Assembly (NCBI GenBank): GCA_016234855.1
Contig: JACRNO010000018.1
Location: 1-46,689 of the forward strand
DNA: 46,689 nucleotides
Direction: 5' to 3'
Source of the DNA: Deltaproteobacteria bacterium
GTDB lineage: Bacteria > Desulfobacterota > GWC2-55-46
The translations under genes were made by a program, and so were the position numbers. Below the pieces are notes generated by a model. That model saw nothing but the letters and a program-made list of their open reading frames with translations. It had not been told where the DNA came from and did no database searches. Below are positions 16,520-25,251 of the stretch, piece by piece; position 1 is the stretch's first letter; each line of letters begins with the position of its first letter.

Positions 16520-19324
16520 CTAATCCTTCACCTTTGCAACGGACTGGGACTTTAAGACTATTATGCGCTCATGCGCCTCATCGAGCTTGACCTTCTTCTC
16601 TACGAGCGCGGCCTGACGGACCCTTTCTTTTTCAACCACGTCTATCGGGGCCTTGTCCGCAAAACTCGGGTTTGCGAGCCTAACAGTGACGCCGTCAAGC
16701 TCCTTTATCAATTTCTCAAGCTCCTTCGCAACCCGTTTCTCTTCTATCTCAAGGTCGATGTGTCCGGCAAGCGGGACATAGACCTCCACCGTGTGCCCGG
16801 CCCCGGACGCCCTGCCTGAGGCCGCGCCCTTGGGCGGCGCGCAAGGCGCGAGCGCGCTTACGCTGGCGGCCTTGGCAAGGAGTTTTATATAACCGTCATT
16901 ACGCATAATGGCGTCCCTGACAGTCTTAGCATCCGACATGCAGATACACTCCACGCGCGCGTCAAGGGCGACGTTCATATCCGTGCGTATGTTCCTCACG
17001 GCGCGTATCACGTCCATGACAAGCTCCATCTCGGCGGCCTCGGCATCGAACCTGTAGTGCACGGTCTTTGTGCCCGGCCGGGCGACTGCATCGTCTATCT
17101 CCACGGTCTCTTCGATATACGCGACTTCCGCCTGCGGGAACTCGGCCGTCATCAGACTTCCGGCAAATCCCCCCGACTCCCCTTTTCCAAAGGGGGGTAA
17201 CGACGAATATATCTCCTCGGTTATGAACGGCATGAACGGATGGAGCATCTTCATGATATCTTTCAAGACGGCAACGAGGACTGTGGCGGATGTCATCTTG
17301 CGCTCAGGGCCGTTGTCACCCTTCAAATCCAGCTTTGACAGCTCCACGTACCAGTCGCAGACCTCGTGCCAGACGAAACGGTAGAGCGAACGGGCTGCCT
17401 CGTCAAACCTGTAAGTCTCTATGGCCTCCGAGACCTCGGTCACACAGATGCTGCGCCTGGTGAGTATCCATTTATCGGCCATGCCGAGGGCCCCGGCTTC
17501 CGGCTCTGAAACGAGCTGGGCCGGGTCCATGCCCTCGATATTCATCTGAGCGAACCGCGTAAGGTTCCATATCTTGTTCGCGAAGTTCCTGTAGACGCCG
17601 ATGCGCTCCTCGGCGAGCTTTATGTCCCTGCCCTGGGCCGCGAGTATGGCGAGCGTGAACCTGAAGGCGTCCGTGCCGTAGGTGTCCATCATGACGAGCG
17701 GGTCTATGACGTTGCCCTTGCTCTTGCTCATCTTCTGCCCCTCGGCGTCGCGTATGAGGGCATGGATATAGACGTCCTTGAACGGCACGTCCCCCATGCA
17801 CTTAAGCCCCATCATCATCATGCGCGCGACCCAGAAGAAGATGATGTCAAACGAGGTCGAGAGAGCCGACGTCGGGTAGAACCGCGAAAGGTCATCGGTC
17901 TTGTCAGGCCAGCCCAGGGTCGAGAAAGGCCACAGGGCCGACGAAAACCACGTGTCGAGCACGTCGCTGTCCTGCGCGATATTCTTCGAGCCGCAGGCCT
18001 CGCACGAGGCCGGGTCGGTCGTGCCAACGGTTATATGCGGGCAATCGGCGCAGTGCCACGCGGGTATCCTGTGCCCCCACCATATCTGGCGCGAGATGCA
18101 CCAGTCGCGTATGTTGCGCATCCAGTCGAAGTAGGTATTCTCCCATCCCTTGGGCACGAACCGCGTGCGGCCGTCCTCCACCGCCTTTATCGCGGGCTCC
18201 GCAAGCGGGCCGACCTTGACGAACCACTGTTTGGAGAGCGTCGGCTCGACGACCGTTGAACACCTGTAGCACGAGCCGAGCATCAGTTTGTGCTTGTCCG
18301 TCTGTTTCAGGAGACCGAGCTCTTCCAAATCGGCCACTATCTTCTTGCGCGCCTTGAACCTGTCGAGACCCGCGTATGCGCCCGCGGCCTCGTTCATCTT
18401 TCCATTGATATCCATCACGTTGACGGAAGGCAGGTTGTGCCGCCTGCTTACGTCGAAGTCGTTGAAGTCGTGCGCAGGGGTAATCTTGACCACGCCGGTG
18501 CCGAACTCGACGGATACCGACTCGTCGCCTATAATCGGTATATCGCGGTTGGCAAGGGGAAGCTTCACGTGCTTGCCGATAAGCCCCTTGTAGCGCTCGT
18601 CATCCGGGTTGACGGCCACTGCCGTATCCCCGAGCATCGTCTCCGGCCTTGTAGTGGCGACGGTCAGCGACTCCATACCTGCAACCGGCTCCTTGAGCGG
18701 ATAGACCATGTGCCATAGACTGCCGTCCGTCTCGGTGAAGTTGACCTCAAGGTCGGATAGCGCCGTATGGCAGCGCGGACACCAGTTGATGATGTAATCG
18801 CCGCGGTAGATGAGCCCCTCTTTATAGAGGGTCGTAAAGACCTCGCGCACGGCCTTTGAAAGGCCTTCGTCCATGGTAAAGCGCTGGCGCGACCAGTCGC
18901 ACGATGCCCCGAGCCTCTTGAGCTGCTTGATTATGGTGCCGCCGGATTCCTCCTTCCATTGCCACACGCGCTTTACAAACTCGTCCCTGCCAAGCTCGTG
19001 GCGCGTGGTGTCGTCAGCGGCCAGCTGGCGCTCGACCACGTTCTGCGTGGCGATGCCCGCGTGGTCGATGCCGGGAAGCCACAGGACGTTAAAGCCTTTC
19101 ATGCGTTTATATCTGGCCAGTATGTCCTGAAGCGTGGAGTTAAGGGCGTGTCCGAGGTGCAGCGCGCCCGTGATATTCGGCGGGGGTATGACCATGGAGA
19201 AACAGGGCTTGTCAGTGCCGGGCACGGGCGCGTTGGCCCCGGATTCAAGCCAGATGCGCGCCCACTTCTCCTCGACCGCCTTAGGCTCGTAAGTCTTTGA
19301 TATGATATTCTCGTTCTCTGTCAT
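16520..19324 (-). CDS. valS: Valine--tRNA ligase with an in-frame repeat-derived insert
   Basis: 934 residues from ATG 19324 (a TTG 24 nt upstream is less likely). A class I synthetase charging tRNA-Val. It has the HIGH-type motif PPPNITGALHLGHALN, the editing domain with TTRPETMLGDTAVAVNP, WCISRQIWWGHRIPAWHC, GQKMSKSKGNVIDP (KMSKS), the anticodon-binding helices and a C-terminal coiled coil (EKRVAKELEKLIKELDGV). In the anticodon-binding domain, about residue 710-722, the normally short EEIxxxLP...GE.I segment contains LPPFGKGESGGFAG. That piece is encoded by a palindromic repeat (see separate entry). First gene of a five-gene minus-strand operon. Confidence 0.95.
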   Translation of the reverse strand: MTENENIISKTYEPKAVEEKWARIWLESGANAPVPGTDKPCFSMVIPPPNITGALHLGHALNSTLQDILARYKRMKGFNVLWLPGIDHAGIATQNVVERQLAADDTTRHELGRDEFVKRVWQWKEESGGTIIKQLKRLGASCDWSRQRFTMDEGLSKAVREVFTTLYKEGLIYRGDYIINWCPRCHTALSDLEVNFTETDGSLWHMVYPLKEPVAGMESLTVATTRPETMLGDTAVAVNPDDERYKGLIGKHVKLPLANRDIPIIGDESVSVEFGTGVVKITPAHDFNDFDVSRRHNLPSVNVMDINGKMNEAAGAYAGLDRFKARKKIVADLEELGLLKQTDKHKLMLGSCYRCSTVVEPTLSKQWFVKVGPLAEPAIKAVEDGRTRFVPKGWENTYFDWMRNIRDWCISRQIWWGHRIPAWHCADCPHITVGTTDPASCEACGSKNIAQDSDVLDTWFSSALWPFSTLGWPDKTDDLSRFYPTSALSTSFDIIFFWVARMMMMGLKCMGDVPFKDVYIHALIRDAEGQKMSKSKGNVIDPLVMMDTYGTDAFRFTLAILAAQGRDIKLAEERIGVYRNFANKIWNLTRFAQMNIEGMDPAQLVSEPEAGALGMADKWILTRRSICVTEVSEAIETYRFDEAARSLYRFVWHEVCDWYVELSKLDLKGDNGPERKMTSATVLVAVLKDIMKMLHPFMPFITEEIYSSLPPFGKGESGGFAGSLMTAEFPQAEVAYIEETVEIDDAVARPGTKTVHYRFDAEAAEMELVMDVIRAVRNIRTDMNVALDARVECICMSDAKTVRDAIMRNDGYIKLLAKAASVSALAPCAPPKGAASGRASGAGHTVEVYVPLAGHIDLEIEEKRVAKELEKLIKELDGVTVRLANPSFADKAPIDVVEKERVRQAALVEKKVKLDEAHERIIVLKSQSVAKVKD
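17166..17199. repeat. C-run/G-run palindromic repeat inside valS
   Basis: AATCCCCCCGACTCCCCTTT (17167-17186) followed by TCCAAAGGGGGGTAA matches the structure of the intergenic C/G-run hairpins at 29505-29530 and 42928-42998. Read on the minus strand in the valS frame it gives PPFGKGESGGF, which keeps the gene open. It resembles protein-coding palindromic insertions such as the Rickettsia RPEs. Confidence 0.75.
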
Positions 19325-19341
19325 CTCGCGGTCAGCCTCTT

Positions 19342-19400
19342 GCGGCAACGGGCCTTGAGGCCCGTTGCCTGAATTTTAGACCCGCATCAACCGATGCGGG
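19342..19400. repeat. Two short palindromes upstream of valS
   Basis: GGCAACGGGCCTTGAGGCCCGTTGCC (imperfect centre, 19344-19369; stem arms GGCAACGGGCC and GGCCCGTTGCC) and CCCGCATCAACCGATGCGGG (19381-19400) lie immediately upstream of the valS start. They could form leader-RNA hairpins. No T-box-like features are obvious. Confidence 0.45.
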
Positions 19401-19414
19401 CCATGAAATAGAAA

Positions 19415-19444
19415 TAAAAAAATCGGCCTGTTGGTCAAGCCGAT
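19415..19444 (-). terminator. Rho-independent terminator after the response regulator gene
   Basis: On the minus strand a stem ATCGGC...GCCGAT (19422-19427 with 19439-19444) is followed by a run of seven T residues (19415-19421). It lies about 130 bp past the stop of the response-regulator gene and upstream of valS, so it probably separates the two transcription units. Confidence 0.72.
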
Positions 19445-19571
19445 GATTTCCTGCCGGGTAAGGAACGGTTGCGGCAGACGGCAGGCGGCAAAGGCCCTTT
19501 CTTTTCCTTCTCCGCTCCCAAGCCTCAGCCGCCGGGCTACCCATTCTGAACACGGGCTCCGCCCAAACCGA

Positions 19572-20864
19572 TTACGCCTTTTTCTCCTTGCTCTTGAGGA
19601 ACGACTCCCTGAACTTCGACATCTCGCTATTGACTATCTCTTCGGTAAGCTCGGGCACGACCTCCCAGGCTATCTCTTCTATGACCTCGCGCGCGGTCTT
19701 TCTGATTATCTCCTGAATCTCTTCGCGCGAGAACGCGGAGGTGACGGCGGACGTCAGGCCGGAGACGTCCTTTACGTTGATGCGCTCGGAGGCGGCGGCA
19801 ACGGTCTTCTCAACCGCGCGCTCGACGGGCCTTGCCGCGGCAGGAGGCTGCGCCTGGCCCTGCTTCTGATAGAGCTTGAGCAGGTCGGGGGCGCCGCCTT
19901 CGGAAGGGGGTCTGCGCGCCGGCGGCGCGACAGGCTCTCTACGCGCCTCCCGCGCTGGAGGCGCAGGAGGTGTGCGCAACGGCGGCGGCGCCGGTGGCGG
20001 CGGGGCTGAGGGCGCCACGGCCTCACCCTGTGTCCAATATGAAGAGACGTCTTCCTCCTGCGGCGCGGCAGGCGGCTCAGACGAGAATGCGTTAAAGTCG
20101 ACCTCCGGCAATGGCGGCGGGGGCGGCGCAACGGGCCTCGGTGGCGGAGCAGCCGGTCTTTGCGGTGCGGCCGGCGGCGCCTGCGCTGCAGGCCTCTGTG
20201 GCGGCGGCGGCGGCGCGGCCTTCTTGGCGGGCTTCGGCGGCGCGTTGAGGTCGAGGTCCATGAACGCCTGGTCAGGCGTCACCTGACCGGGCGTCTCCTC
20301 ATCGGCCTCCTTTATGGCCTCGTCAAAGAGACCGCCGCCGAGAAAGTCCATATCATCGGCGCCGGATTCGGTCTGCGCCTGCTCTTCTTCCGGTGTGCCG
20401 AGAAAATCCCCTGCCTCCCAAACATTGCCTGTAATCTCAGGCTTGACCTCGGGCAGTTCCGTGACTTCCACCTCTTTCGGGGCGGCCTCGGCCTGGGCCT
20501 TTGCAAGGAGCGACCTTACCTTATCCACGAAGGACGAGGACTCAAACGGTTTTATGATGCTGTCGTCCGCCTTGACGCGGCCAGCCTCCTCCCTGTTGAG
20601 CGGCTCAAAAGTGCCTGCAAGGAGAAGGACGGGTATCTTGGAAAGGGCGGGGTCCTTCTTGATAATCTCGCAAACCTCATAGCCGTTCTTGCCGGGCATG
20701 GCGACGTCGGCGAGTATCAAATCCGGTTGAAACGTCTTTGCCTTTGCTATGGCCGCGTTGCCGTCGCCAACAATCTCCAGATCATAGTCCTCGGAGGCAA
20801 GAGTAATGGAAATGACCTTCTGGATCGTCAAACTGTCGTCGGCCAGAAGTATCTTTTTAGACAT
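19572..20864 (-). CDS. Response regulator with Pro/Ala-rich linker and PopZ-like C-terminal helices
   Basis: 430 residues. Residues 1-125 are a receiver domain with acidic pair ADD (8-10), phospho-acceptor Asp53 in LILADVAMPGKNG, and a Lys in IIKPFE. Residues about 200-345 are a low-complexity Pro/Ala linker with long PPPPP tracts. The last ~65 residues (AFSREEIQEIIRKTAREVIEEI and WEVVPELTEEIVNSEMSKF) form amphipathic helices resembling the C-terminal region of PopZ/DUF2497 proteins. It lacks a classical output domain, so signalling is probably through protein interaction, for example at a cell pole (inference). A sigma-70 promoter lies about 260 nt upstream. No kinase is adjacent. Confidence 0.8.
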   Translation of the reverse strand: MSKKILLADDSLTIQKVISITLASEDYDLEIVGDGNAAIAKAKTFQPDLILADVAMPGKNGYEVCEIIKKDPALSKIPVLLLAGTFEPLNREEAGRVKADDSIIKPFESSSFVDKVRSLLAKAQAEAAPKEVEVTELPEVKPEITGNVWEAGDFLGTPEEEQAQTESGADDMDFLGGGLFDEAIKEADEETPGQVTPDQAFMDLDLNAPPKPAKKAAPPPPPQRPAAQAPPAAPQRPAAPPPRPVAPPPPPLPEVDFNAFSSEPPAAPQEEDVSSYWTQGEAVAPSAPPPPAPPPLRTPPAPPAREARREPVAPPARRPPSEGGAPDLLKLYQKQGQAQPPAAARPVERAVEKTVAAASERINVKDVSGLTSAVTSAFSREEIQEIIRKTAREVIEEIAWEVVPELTEEIVNSEMSKFRESFLKSKEKKA

Positions 20865-21191
20865 TCAATCCCCCTTTGAGAGGTTAGTAATCAATGGCGG
20901 CCGCAGACGTCGTCATAGACCGGTTAAAAGGACGAACGCCTCATGGCGCTATCAGGACTTGCGCACTGACGGATTAAAGATATGACGGATAACCGTGGAT
21001 ATTAATACGCGCCGCACGGCCGCGCCAGGCCATGACATCTAATCAAACCTGAAACCCCGCGCTAACCCGGCGTTAAGACGCCATTAAGGGCCCCGCTCCG
21101 CGCATTTGCATACTATTCCATCCATAAAATTACACGCAATCACACACAAAGTCAAGGGCTTTTTGGCATTTTTCCCCGCGCATACGCAGGT
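20865..21191. other. Long leader/intergenic region upstream of the response regulator
   Basis: 327 bp without a convincing ORF. Apart from the promoter at 21127-21155, it contains the predicted transcribed leader of about 255 nt before ATG 20864. I see no recognisable riboswitch. The length of the leader is itself unusual. Confidence 0.5.
21127..21155 (-). promoter_or_regulatory. Sigma-70 promoter for the response regulator
   Basis: On the minus strand TTGACT (21155-21150), a 17-bp spacer and TAATTT (21132-21127). Start is expected near 21120, giving a leader of roughly 255 nt. Confidence 0.68.
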
Positions 21192-21944
21192 TTACGGGGT
21201 CGGTCCCCCGTCTCTTTTCTTACCGAAAACCCAGGCGAGTATTATACCGAGCGCGTAGAGGACGATAAGGGGCCCGGCCATCAGCATCTGGTTGAAGACG
21301 TCCGGGGTCGGGGTGAGCACGGCGGCGATAATGAGTATGCCCACGAGCGCATACCTCCACCACGACAGGAGCTGACGTCCCGTTACTATCCCCAGGCGCG
21401 CAAGCACGAGTATGGCGAGCGGGGTCTGAAAGACTAGGCCGAAGGCGAGCAGCAACTTCGTAACCATGGAAAAATACTCGCTCATGGAAAGGAGCGGCCT
21501 GAGTTCCGCGCTCGAAAAACTCAGGAGATATTTAAAGCCGAACGGGAAGACGAGGAAGTAGGCAAAGAGCGTGCCTGAGATGAAGAGAATAAAAGAGGAC
21601 GCGACCAGCGCGACGAACCAGCGCCGCTCGGACCTCTTGAGTCCCGGGGCCGCAAACGCCCATATCTGATGGAGTATGACCGGGCTTGCCGCAATGAGGC
21701 CGCCGAGGAAACCGACCTTCATGTAAAGGAAGAACGGCTCGACGATGCCGGAGAAGACCATGTATTGCTCGCCCGGCGGCAGCGCCTGCACAAGCGGCCT
21801 TTTAAGAATATCGTAGAGCTCGACCGAGTAGAAATAACACAGGGCGAAACCAACGGCAACCGCAACGGCGCTTATTACAAGACGGCGGCGAAGCTCCCTC
21901 AGATGGGCGACGAGCGGCAGCCCGGCGTTCGTCTCCGTCGTCAT
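21192..21944 (-). CDS. tatC: Sec-independent protein translocase TatC
   Basis: 250 residues with six predicted membrane helices. It is the twin-arginine signal receptor of the Tat system in the inner membrane. Typical pieces are the N-terminal HLRELRRRLVIS, FxLYMKVGFLGGLIAASPVILHQIWAFAAPGLKRSERR (receptor loop) and AFGLVFQTPLAILVLARLGIV, with a late TPTPDVFNQMLMAGPLIVLYALGI. Its ATG overlaps the TatB stop by one base (TGATG), so translation is coupled. Confidence 0.95.
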   Translation of the reverse strand: MTTETNAGLPLVAHLRELRRRLVISAVAVAVGFALCYFYSVELYDILKRPLVQALPPGEQYMVFSGIVEPFFLYMKVGFLGGLIAASPVILHQIWAFAAPGLKRSERRWFVALVASSFILFISGTLFAYFLVFPFGFKYLLSFSSAELRPLLSMSEYFSMVTKLLLAFGLVFQTPLAILVLARLGIVTGRQLLSWWRYALVGILIIAAVLTPTPDVFNQMLMAGPLIVLYALGIILAWVFGKKRDGGPTP

Positions 21945-22243
21945 CAGCTCGTCCCCTTGGCCCCGTCGTCCGTGTCAGCGGGCTTCGGCGCGGGCTCCGG
22001 CCCGGCAGTGGGCGCGGTCTCGACTGGCGCAGCCGCGCCTTTGGACGCATAGCTCTTCCGCTCGTTAAGGAGCGGGCCGGGGTCTATCTCCCTGACGGTC
22101 TTCGTCAACTCGTCCCCCGCCTTCCTCAACTGCACATACGCCTTCGCCGCCGCCTTTGCTATCTCCGGCATCCTTTCGGGGCCGATGATGATAAGGGCGG
22201 CTATCGCGATAAGTATGAATTCCGGCAGGCCGACTCCAAGCAT
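21944..22243 (-). CDS. tatB: Sec-independent translocase subunit TatB (TatA/B family)
   Basis: 99 residues. A short N-terminal membrane helix (GLPEFILIAIAALIIIGPERM) is followed by an amphipathic helix (PEIAKAAAKAYVQLRKAGDEL) and a Pro/Ala-rich soluble tail. The GPERMPEIA hinge with Glu near the helix start fits TatB better than TatA, but the family boundary is soft. tatC follows directly. No second tatA-like gene is present in the window, so TatA must be elsewhere or this protein serves both roles. Confidence 0.85.
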   Translation of the reverse strand: MLGVGLPEFILIAIAALIIIGPERMPEIAKAAAKAYVQLRKAGDELTKTVREIDPGPLLNERKSYASKGAAAPVETAPTAGPEPAPKPADTDDGAKGTS

Positions 22244-22302
22244 TTTTCAGTTCACGGGATTGATTGCGGCGCCGGGACGCCGGGTGGACGGGCGCGCCGC
22301 CC

Positions 22303-22758
22303 TTACCTGACGGGCGGTATGATAAGCACGGGACATAAGGCCTTCCTCATAACCCGCTCTGTGGTCGAACCGACGAAAAACCTCTCTATTGCGGCCTTGC
22401 CGAAGGTGCCCATGACGCACAGGTCTATCTTCAGGGACTTTATGGCCTTGATTATCTCCTTATACGGCTCCCCGGCCACGACGCGCAACTCATAATTCTT
22501 ATAGCCCTTTATGTTCTTCAGGGCGAACGCATAGAGCATCTTCTCAGCGGCTACGAGCATCTCTTCGTCAAGGTTCTCGTAGGATTGATGCGGCACGTAG
22601 AAACCCGCGGCATCGGAAGAGATATCCATGACGTGCAACAGATAGAGCTTGGCCTTGTGCTGGCGCGCAAGCCTGAGCGCGTAGATTGCCGCATCCCTGG
22701 ACGCGTCGGAAAAGTCCGTTGGTAAGAGTATATTCCCGAAAGTGCCGTTATCCGCCAT
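22303..22758 (-). CDS. Universal stress protein (UspA family)
   Basis: 151 residues, one Usp domain. It starts NILLPTDFSDASRDAAIYALRLA and carries the ATP-binding pattern MGTFGKAAIERFFVGSTTERV (G-2x-G-9x-G-S/T) followed by CPVLIIPP. It is therefore probably of the nucleotide-binding Usp type, a cytoplasmic stress-survival protein. ATG 22758 has GAGGGGG upstream and its own promoter at 22833-22861. It lies 59 bp upstream of tatB on the same strand and may read through. Confidence 0.92.
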   Translation of the reverse strand: MADNGTFGNILLPTDFSDASRDAAIYALRLARQHKAKLYLLHVMDISSDAAGFYVPHQSYENLDEEMLVAAEKMLYAFALKNIKGYKNYELRVVAGEPYKEIIKAIKSLKIDLCVMGTFGKAAIERFFVGSTTERVMRKALCPVLIIPPVR

Positions 22759-22832
22759 CTGAACCCCCTCTTCGCATTTTCATTGTCAGCCTTCGGCCGC
22801 GGCGCAACCGAAGGCACGGAAAACCATCCTAT

Positions 22833-22861
22833 ATATAATATAATGATACCACCTTTTTCAA
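22833..22861 (-). promoter_or_regulatory. Sigma-70 promoter for the universal stress protein
   Basis: Minus strand TTGAAA (22861-22856), a 17-bp spacer and TTATAT (22838-22833) inside a very AT-rich patch. Start is expected near 22826. Other -10 registers in the patch are possible. Confidence 0.55.
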
Positions 22862-22955
22862 TACTTTTCTCCGGCAAGGTTGCAAACGGGCATTTTCATA
22901 TTGACGCAACGACGCCAAGATGCTAAAAAATAACGTCCAAAAGGATTGGGACCGA

Positions 22956-22984
22956 TTGTCTTTAAAGACCTTTTCTGGTAGATT
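22956..22984 (+). promoter_or_regulatory. Promoter immediately before glyS (leaderless candidate)
   Basis: TTGTCT (22956-22961), a 17-bp spacer and TAGATT (22979-22984). Only 8 nt separate the -10 from ATG 22993, so transcription would start at or within about 2 nt of the start codon. No Shine-Dalgarno is present. Confidence 0.5.
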
Positions 22985-22992
22985 ATATAGAC

Positions 22993-25239
22993 ATGAGCAA
23001 AGACCTTATATTCGAGATAGCGGCCGAGGAACTGCCGGCCGCGTACATACCCAGGGCCATGGCCTCGCACGAGACATACATGCGCAGGGCCCTTGAGACA
23101 AACCGCATCAGTTTCTCGGCTATCCGCGCCTTCGGCACCCCGCGCAGGCTGGCATTAATAGTAGAAGGCCTTGCCGAGCGCCAGTCCGACGCCACCATCG
23201 AGGTCAAAGGCCCGCAAAAGAAGGCGGCCTTCGACGCGGGAGGCAACCCCACGCCCGCGCTTATCGGCTTCGCGCGCTCCCAGGGCGTGGATATAAATGC
23301 GATCACTACCGTAGACACGGGCAAGGGCGAGTATGCCGTTGCCGTAAAAGAAATAAAAGGCAGACAGACCGTCGAACTCCTGCCGGAGATACTCACCGGA
23401 CTCGTATCCGAAGAGGTCTTTGCAAAGTCCATGCGCTGGGGCGGACACGATATAACCTTCGCCCGCCCGGTCCACGGCCTGCTTGCCGTATACAACGGCC
23501 GTCTCGTCGAGTTCAACTGGGGTCATATCAAGAGCTCGGCCGCGGCCAAAGGTCACAGGTTCCTGTCCAACGGCAGGGCAGTAGCCGTCGATACGGCCGC
23601 GTCTTACATAGAAGGACTAAGAGAGGCCTTTGTCATCGTTGACCCGGCCCAGAGGCGGCGCATCATCTCCGAAGGCATCGAAAAGGCGGCTGCCGATGCC
23701 GGCGGTCTGCTCGTCGAAGACCCCGGGCTCGTGGAAGAGGTCTCGTTCCTTTGCGAATACCCGGTGGTCATACGCGGCGGGTTCGACCCGGAGTTCCTTG
23801 CCCTTCCGCGCGACGTCGTGGTAAACGCCATGCGCGAGCACCAGAGATACTTCTCAATCGCTGACAAAAACGACAGACTGCTCCCATGGTTCATAACCGT
23901 GGCCAACACCCGGCCCACTGACGAGGCAATCGTCCGCAAGGGCAACGAGCGCGTGCTTCGCGCAAGACTCAACGATGCCAAGTTCTACTTTGAACAGGAT
24001 ATAAAAAAACCGCTGGTTGAGCGGGTCGAGGCGCTCAAGGGCGTCATCTTCCATGCCAGGCTCGGCACCTCTTATGAGAAGGTCGAGCGCTTCGCCGCTC
24101 TTGCCTTATTCATAAGCTATCAGACCGGCTTCTCACGCGGCCTTGAAGCCAACGAGCAATGCTCTGATTTTCTGACCGAGAGTTTCAACCCGGCCGCCTA
24201 TGACCCCGCGGCCATAGACCCCGGCCTGTACTCGAAATACGTCGTCGGGCGCGGAGCCATGCTTGCCAAGGCCGACCTTACCTCCGGCATGGTGGGAGAG
24301 TTCCCGAAGCTGCAGGGCATCATGGGCGGGATATACGCAAGGAGGAACGCGGAGGCCGAAGAGGTGGCCATAGCCGTATTCGAGCATTACCTGCCAACCG
24401 GGTCCGGCGGCGCGCTGCCCGCGTCCGTGCCCGGCGCCATAATCAGCGTCGCGGACAAGCTCGACACGATAGTCGGTTGCTTCTGCGTGGGACTGATACC
24501 GACCGGAGCGCAGGACCCTTATGCGCTCCGCCGGGCCGCGCTCGGCATAATCGCCGTAATCATGGACAAGGGCTTTCGCATACCTTTAAACTCCCTTATC
24601 AACAGGTCCATCGAGCTACATCAAGCCGTTATCAGGCGGCATATCTCAAAAGGCCTGAAACCGGCTGACAAGGGGGTTGACGTGGAGGCGCTGCTCGCCA
24701 GGAAGACCGTTGAAGCGCGCTCAAACGTGGTGGAGTTCCTTCTCGACCGCCTGCGCAACCAGTTGCGCTCGCAAGGCATCGCCTTCGACTCCATCGACGC
24801 CGTCCTGGCCGCGCCGTCCAACGGCATGGATATCGTGGACGCCGTTGCGCGGATTACGGCCGTCGAGGGTTTCAAGGCCGACCCTGCATTTGCAAGGCTG
24901 ATAGTGGCCTTCAAGCGCGTCTCTAACATCATCGTCAGCAGGGACGGGGCGAACCGCGGCCCTGCGCCGGACGCCGCCCTCTTTCAGGAAGACGCCGAAC
25001 GCGCCCTCTTCGAGACCGCAACACGACTGAGTCCGCTAATCGAAGGTTATACGAAAGACGGCGACTACGCCTCGGTCTTCACCGCGCTCGCATCCATAAA
25101 AGACGACGTTGACAGGTTCTTCGACAAGGTGCTCGTAATGGCGGACGACCCGGCCATACGCGCAAACCGCATGGCCCTTCTTGAGTTCATCCACAGCCTC
25201 TACTACAAGACAGCCGACCTCTCCAGATTAAACGCCTGA
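22993..25239 (+). CDS. glyS: Glycine--tRNA ligase beta subunit
   Basis: 748 residues, longer than the roughly 690 usual for bacterial GlyS. It starts MSKDLIFEIAAEELPAAYIP, the family start. Also present: MRWGGHDITFARPVHGLLAVY, GHRFLSN, HQRYFSIAD, RVLRARLNDAKFYFEQD, LTSGMVGEFPKLQGIMGG, PGAIISVADKLDTIVGCF and DPYALRRAALGII (the HD-like region). The C-terminal tRNA-binding region is RVSNIIVSR to DDPAIRANRMALL. The beta subunit binds tRNA-Gly and works with GlyQ, which is not adjacent here although the genes are usually paired. No Shine-Dalgarno precedes the ATG. Confidence 0.95.
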   Translation: MSKDLIFEIAAEELPAAYIPRAMASHETYMRRALETNRISFSAIRAFGTPRRLALIVEGLAERQSDATIEVKGPQKKAAFDAGGNPTPALIGFARSQGVDINAITTVDTGKGEYAVAVKEIKGRQTVELLPEILTGLVSEEVFAKSMRWGGHDITFARPVHGLLAVYNGRLVEFNWGHIKSSAAAKGHRFLSNGRAVAVDTAASYIEGLREAFVIVDPAQRRRIISEGIEKAAADAGGLLVEDPGLVEEVSFLCEYPVVIRGGFDPEFLALPRDVVVNAMREHQRYFSIADKNDRLLPWFITVANTRPTDEAIVRKGNERVLRARLNDAKFYFEQDIKKPLVERVEALKGVIFHARLGTSYEKVERFAALALFISYQTGFSRGLEANEQCSDFLTESFNPAAYDPAAIDPGLYSKYVVGRGAMLAKADLTSGMVGEFPKLQGIMGGIYARRNAEAEEVAIAVFEHYLPTGSGGALPASVPGAIISVADKLDTIVGCFCVGLIPTGAQDPYALRRAALGIIAVIMDKGFRIPLNSLINRSIELHQAVIRRHISKGLKPADKGVDVEALLARKTVEARSNVVEFLLDRLRNQLRSQGIAFDSIDAVLAAPSNGMDIVDAVARITAVEGFKADPAFARLIVAFKRVSNIIVSRDGANRGPAPDAALFQEDAERALFETATRLSPLIEGYTKDGDYASVFTALASIKDDVDRFFDKVLVMADDPAIRANRMALLEFIHSLYYKTADLSRLNA

Positions 25240-25251
25240 ACAAATAACCCA

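Noticed and set aside
19325-19450. T-box leader upstream of valS
   Set aside because: No T-box bulge sequence (UGGUACC-type) could be found; the hairpins are better explained as a terminator for the upstream gene and short palindromes.
20865-21120. Riboswitch in the long leader of the response-regulator gene
   Set aside because: I looked for known riboswitch core motifs and saw none; only the leader length is unusual.
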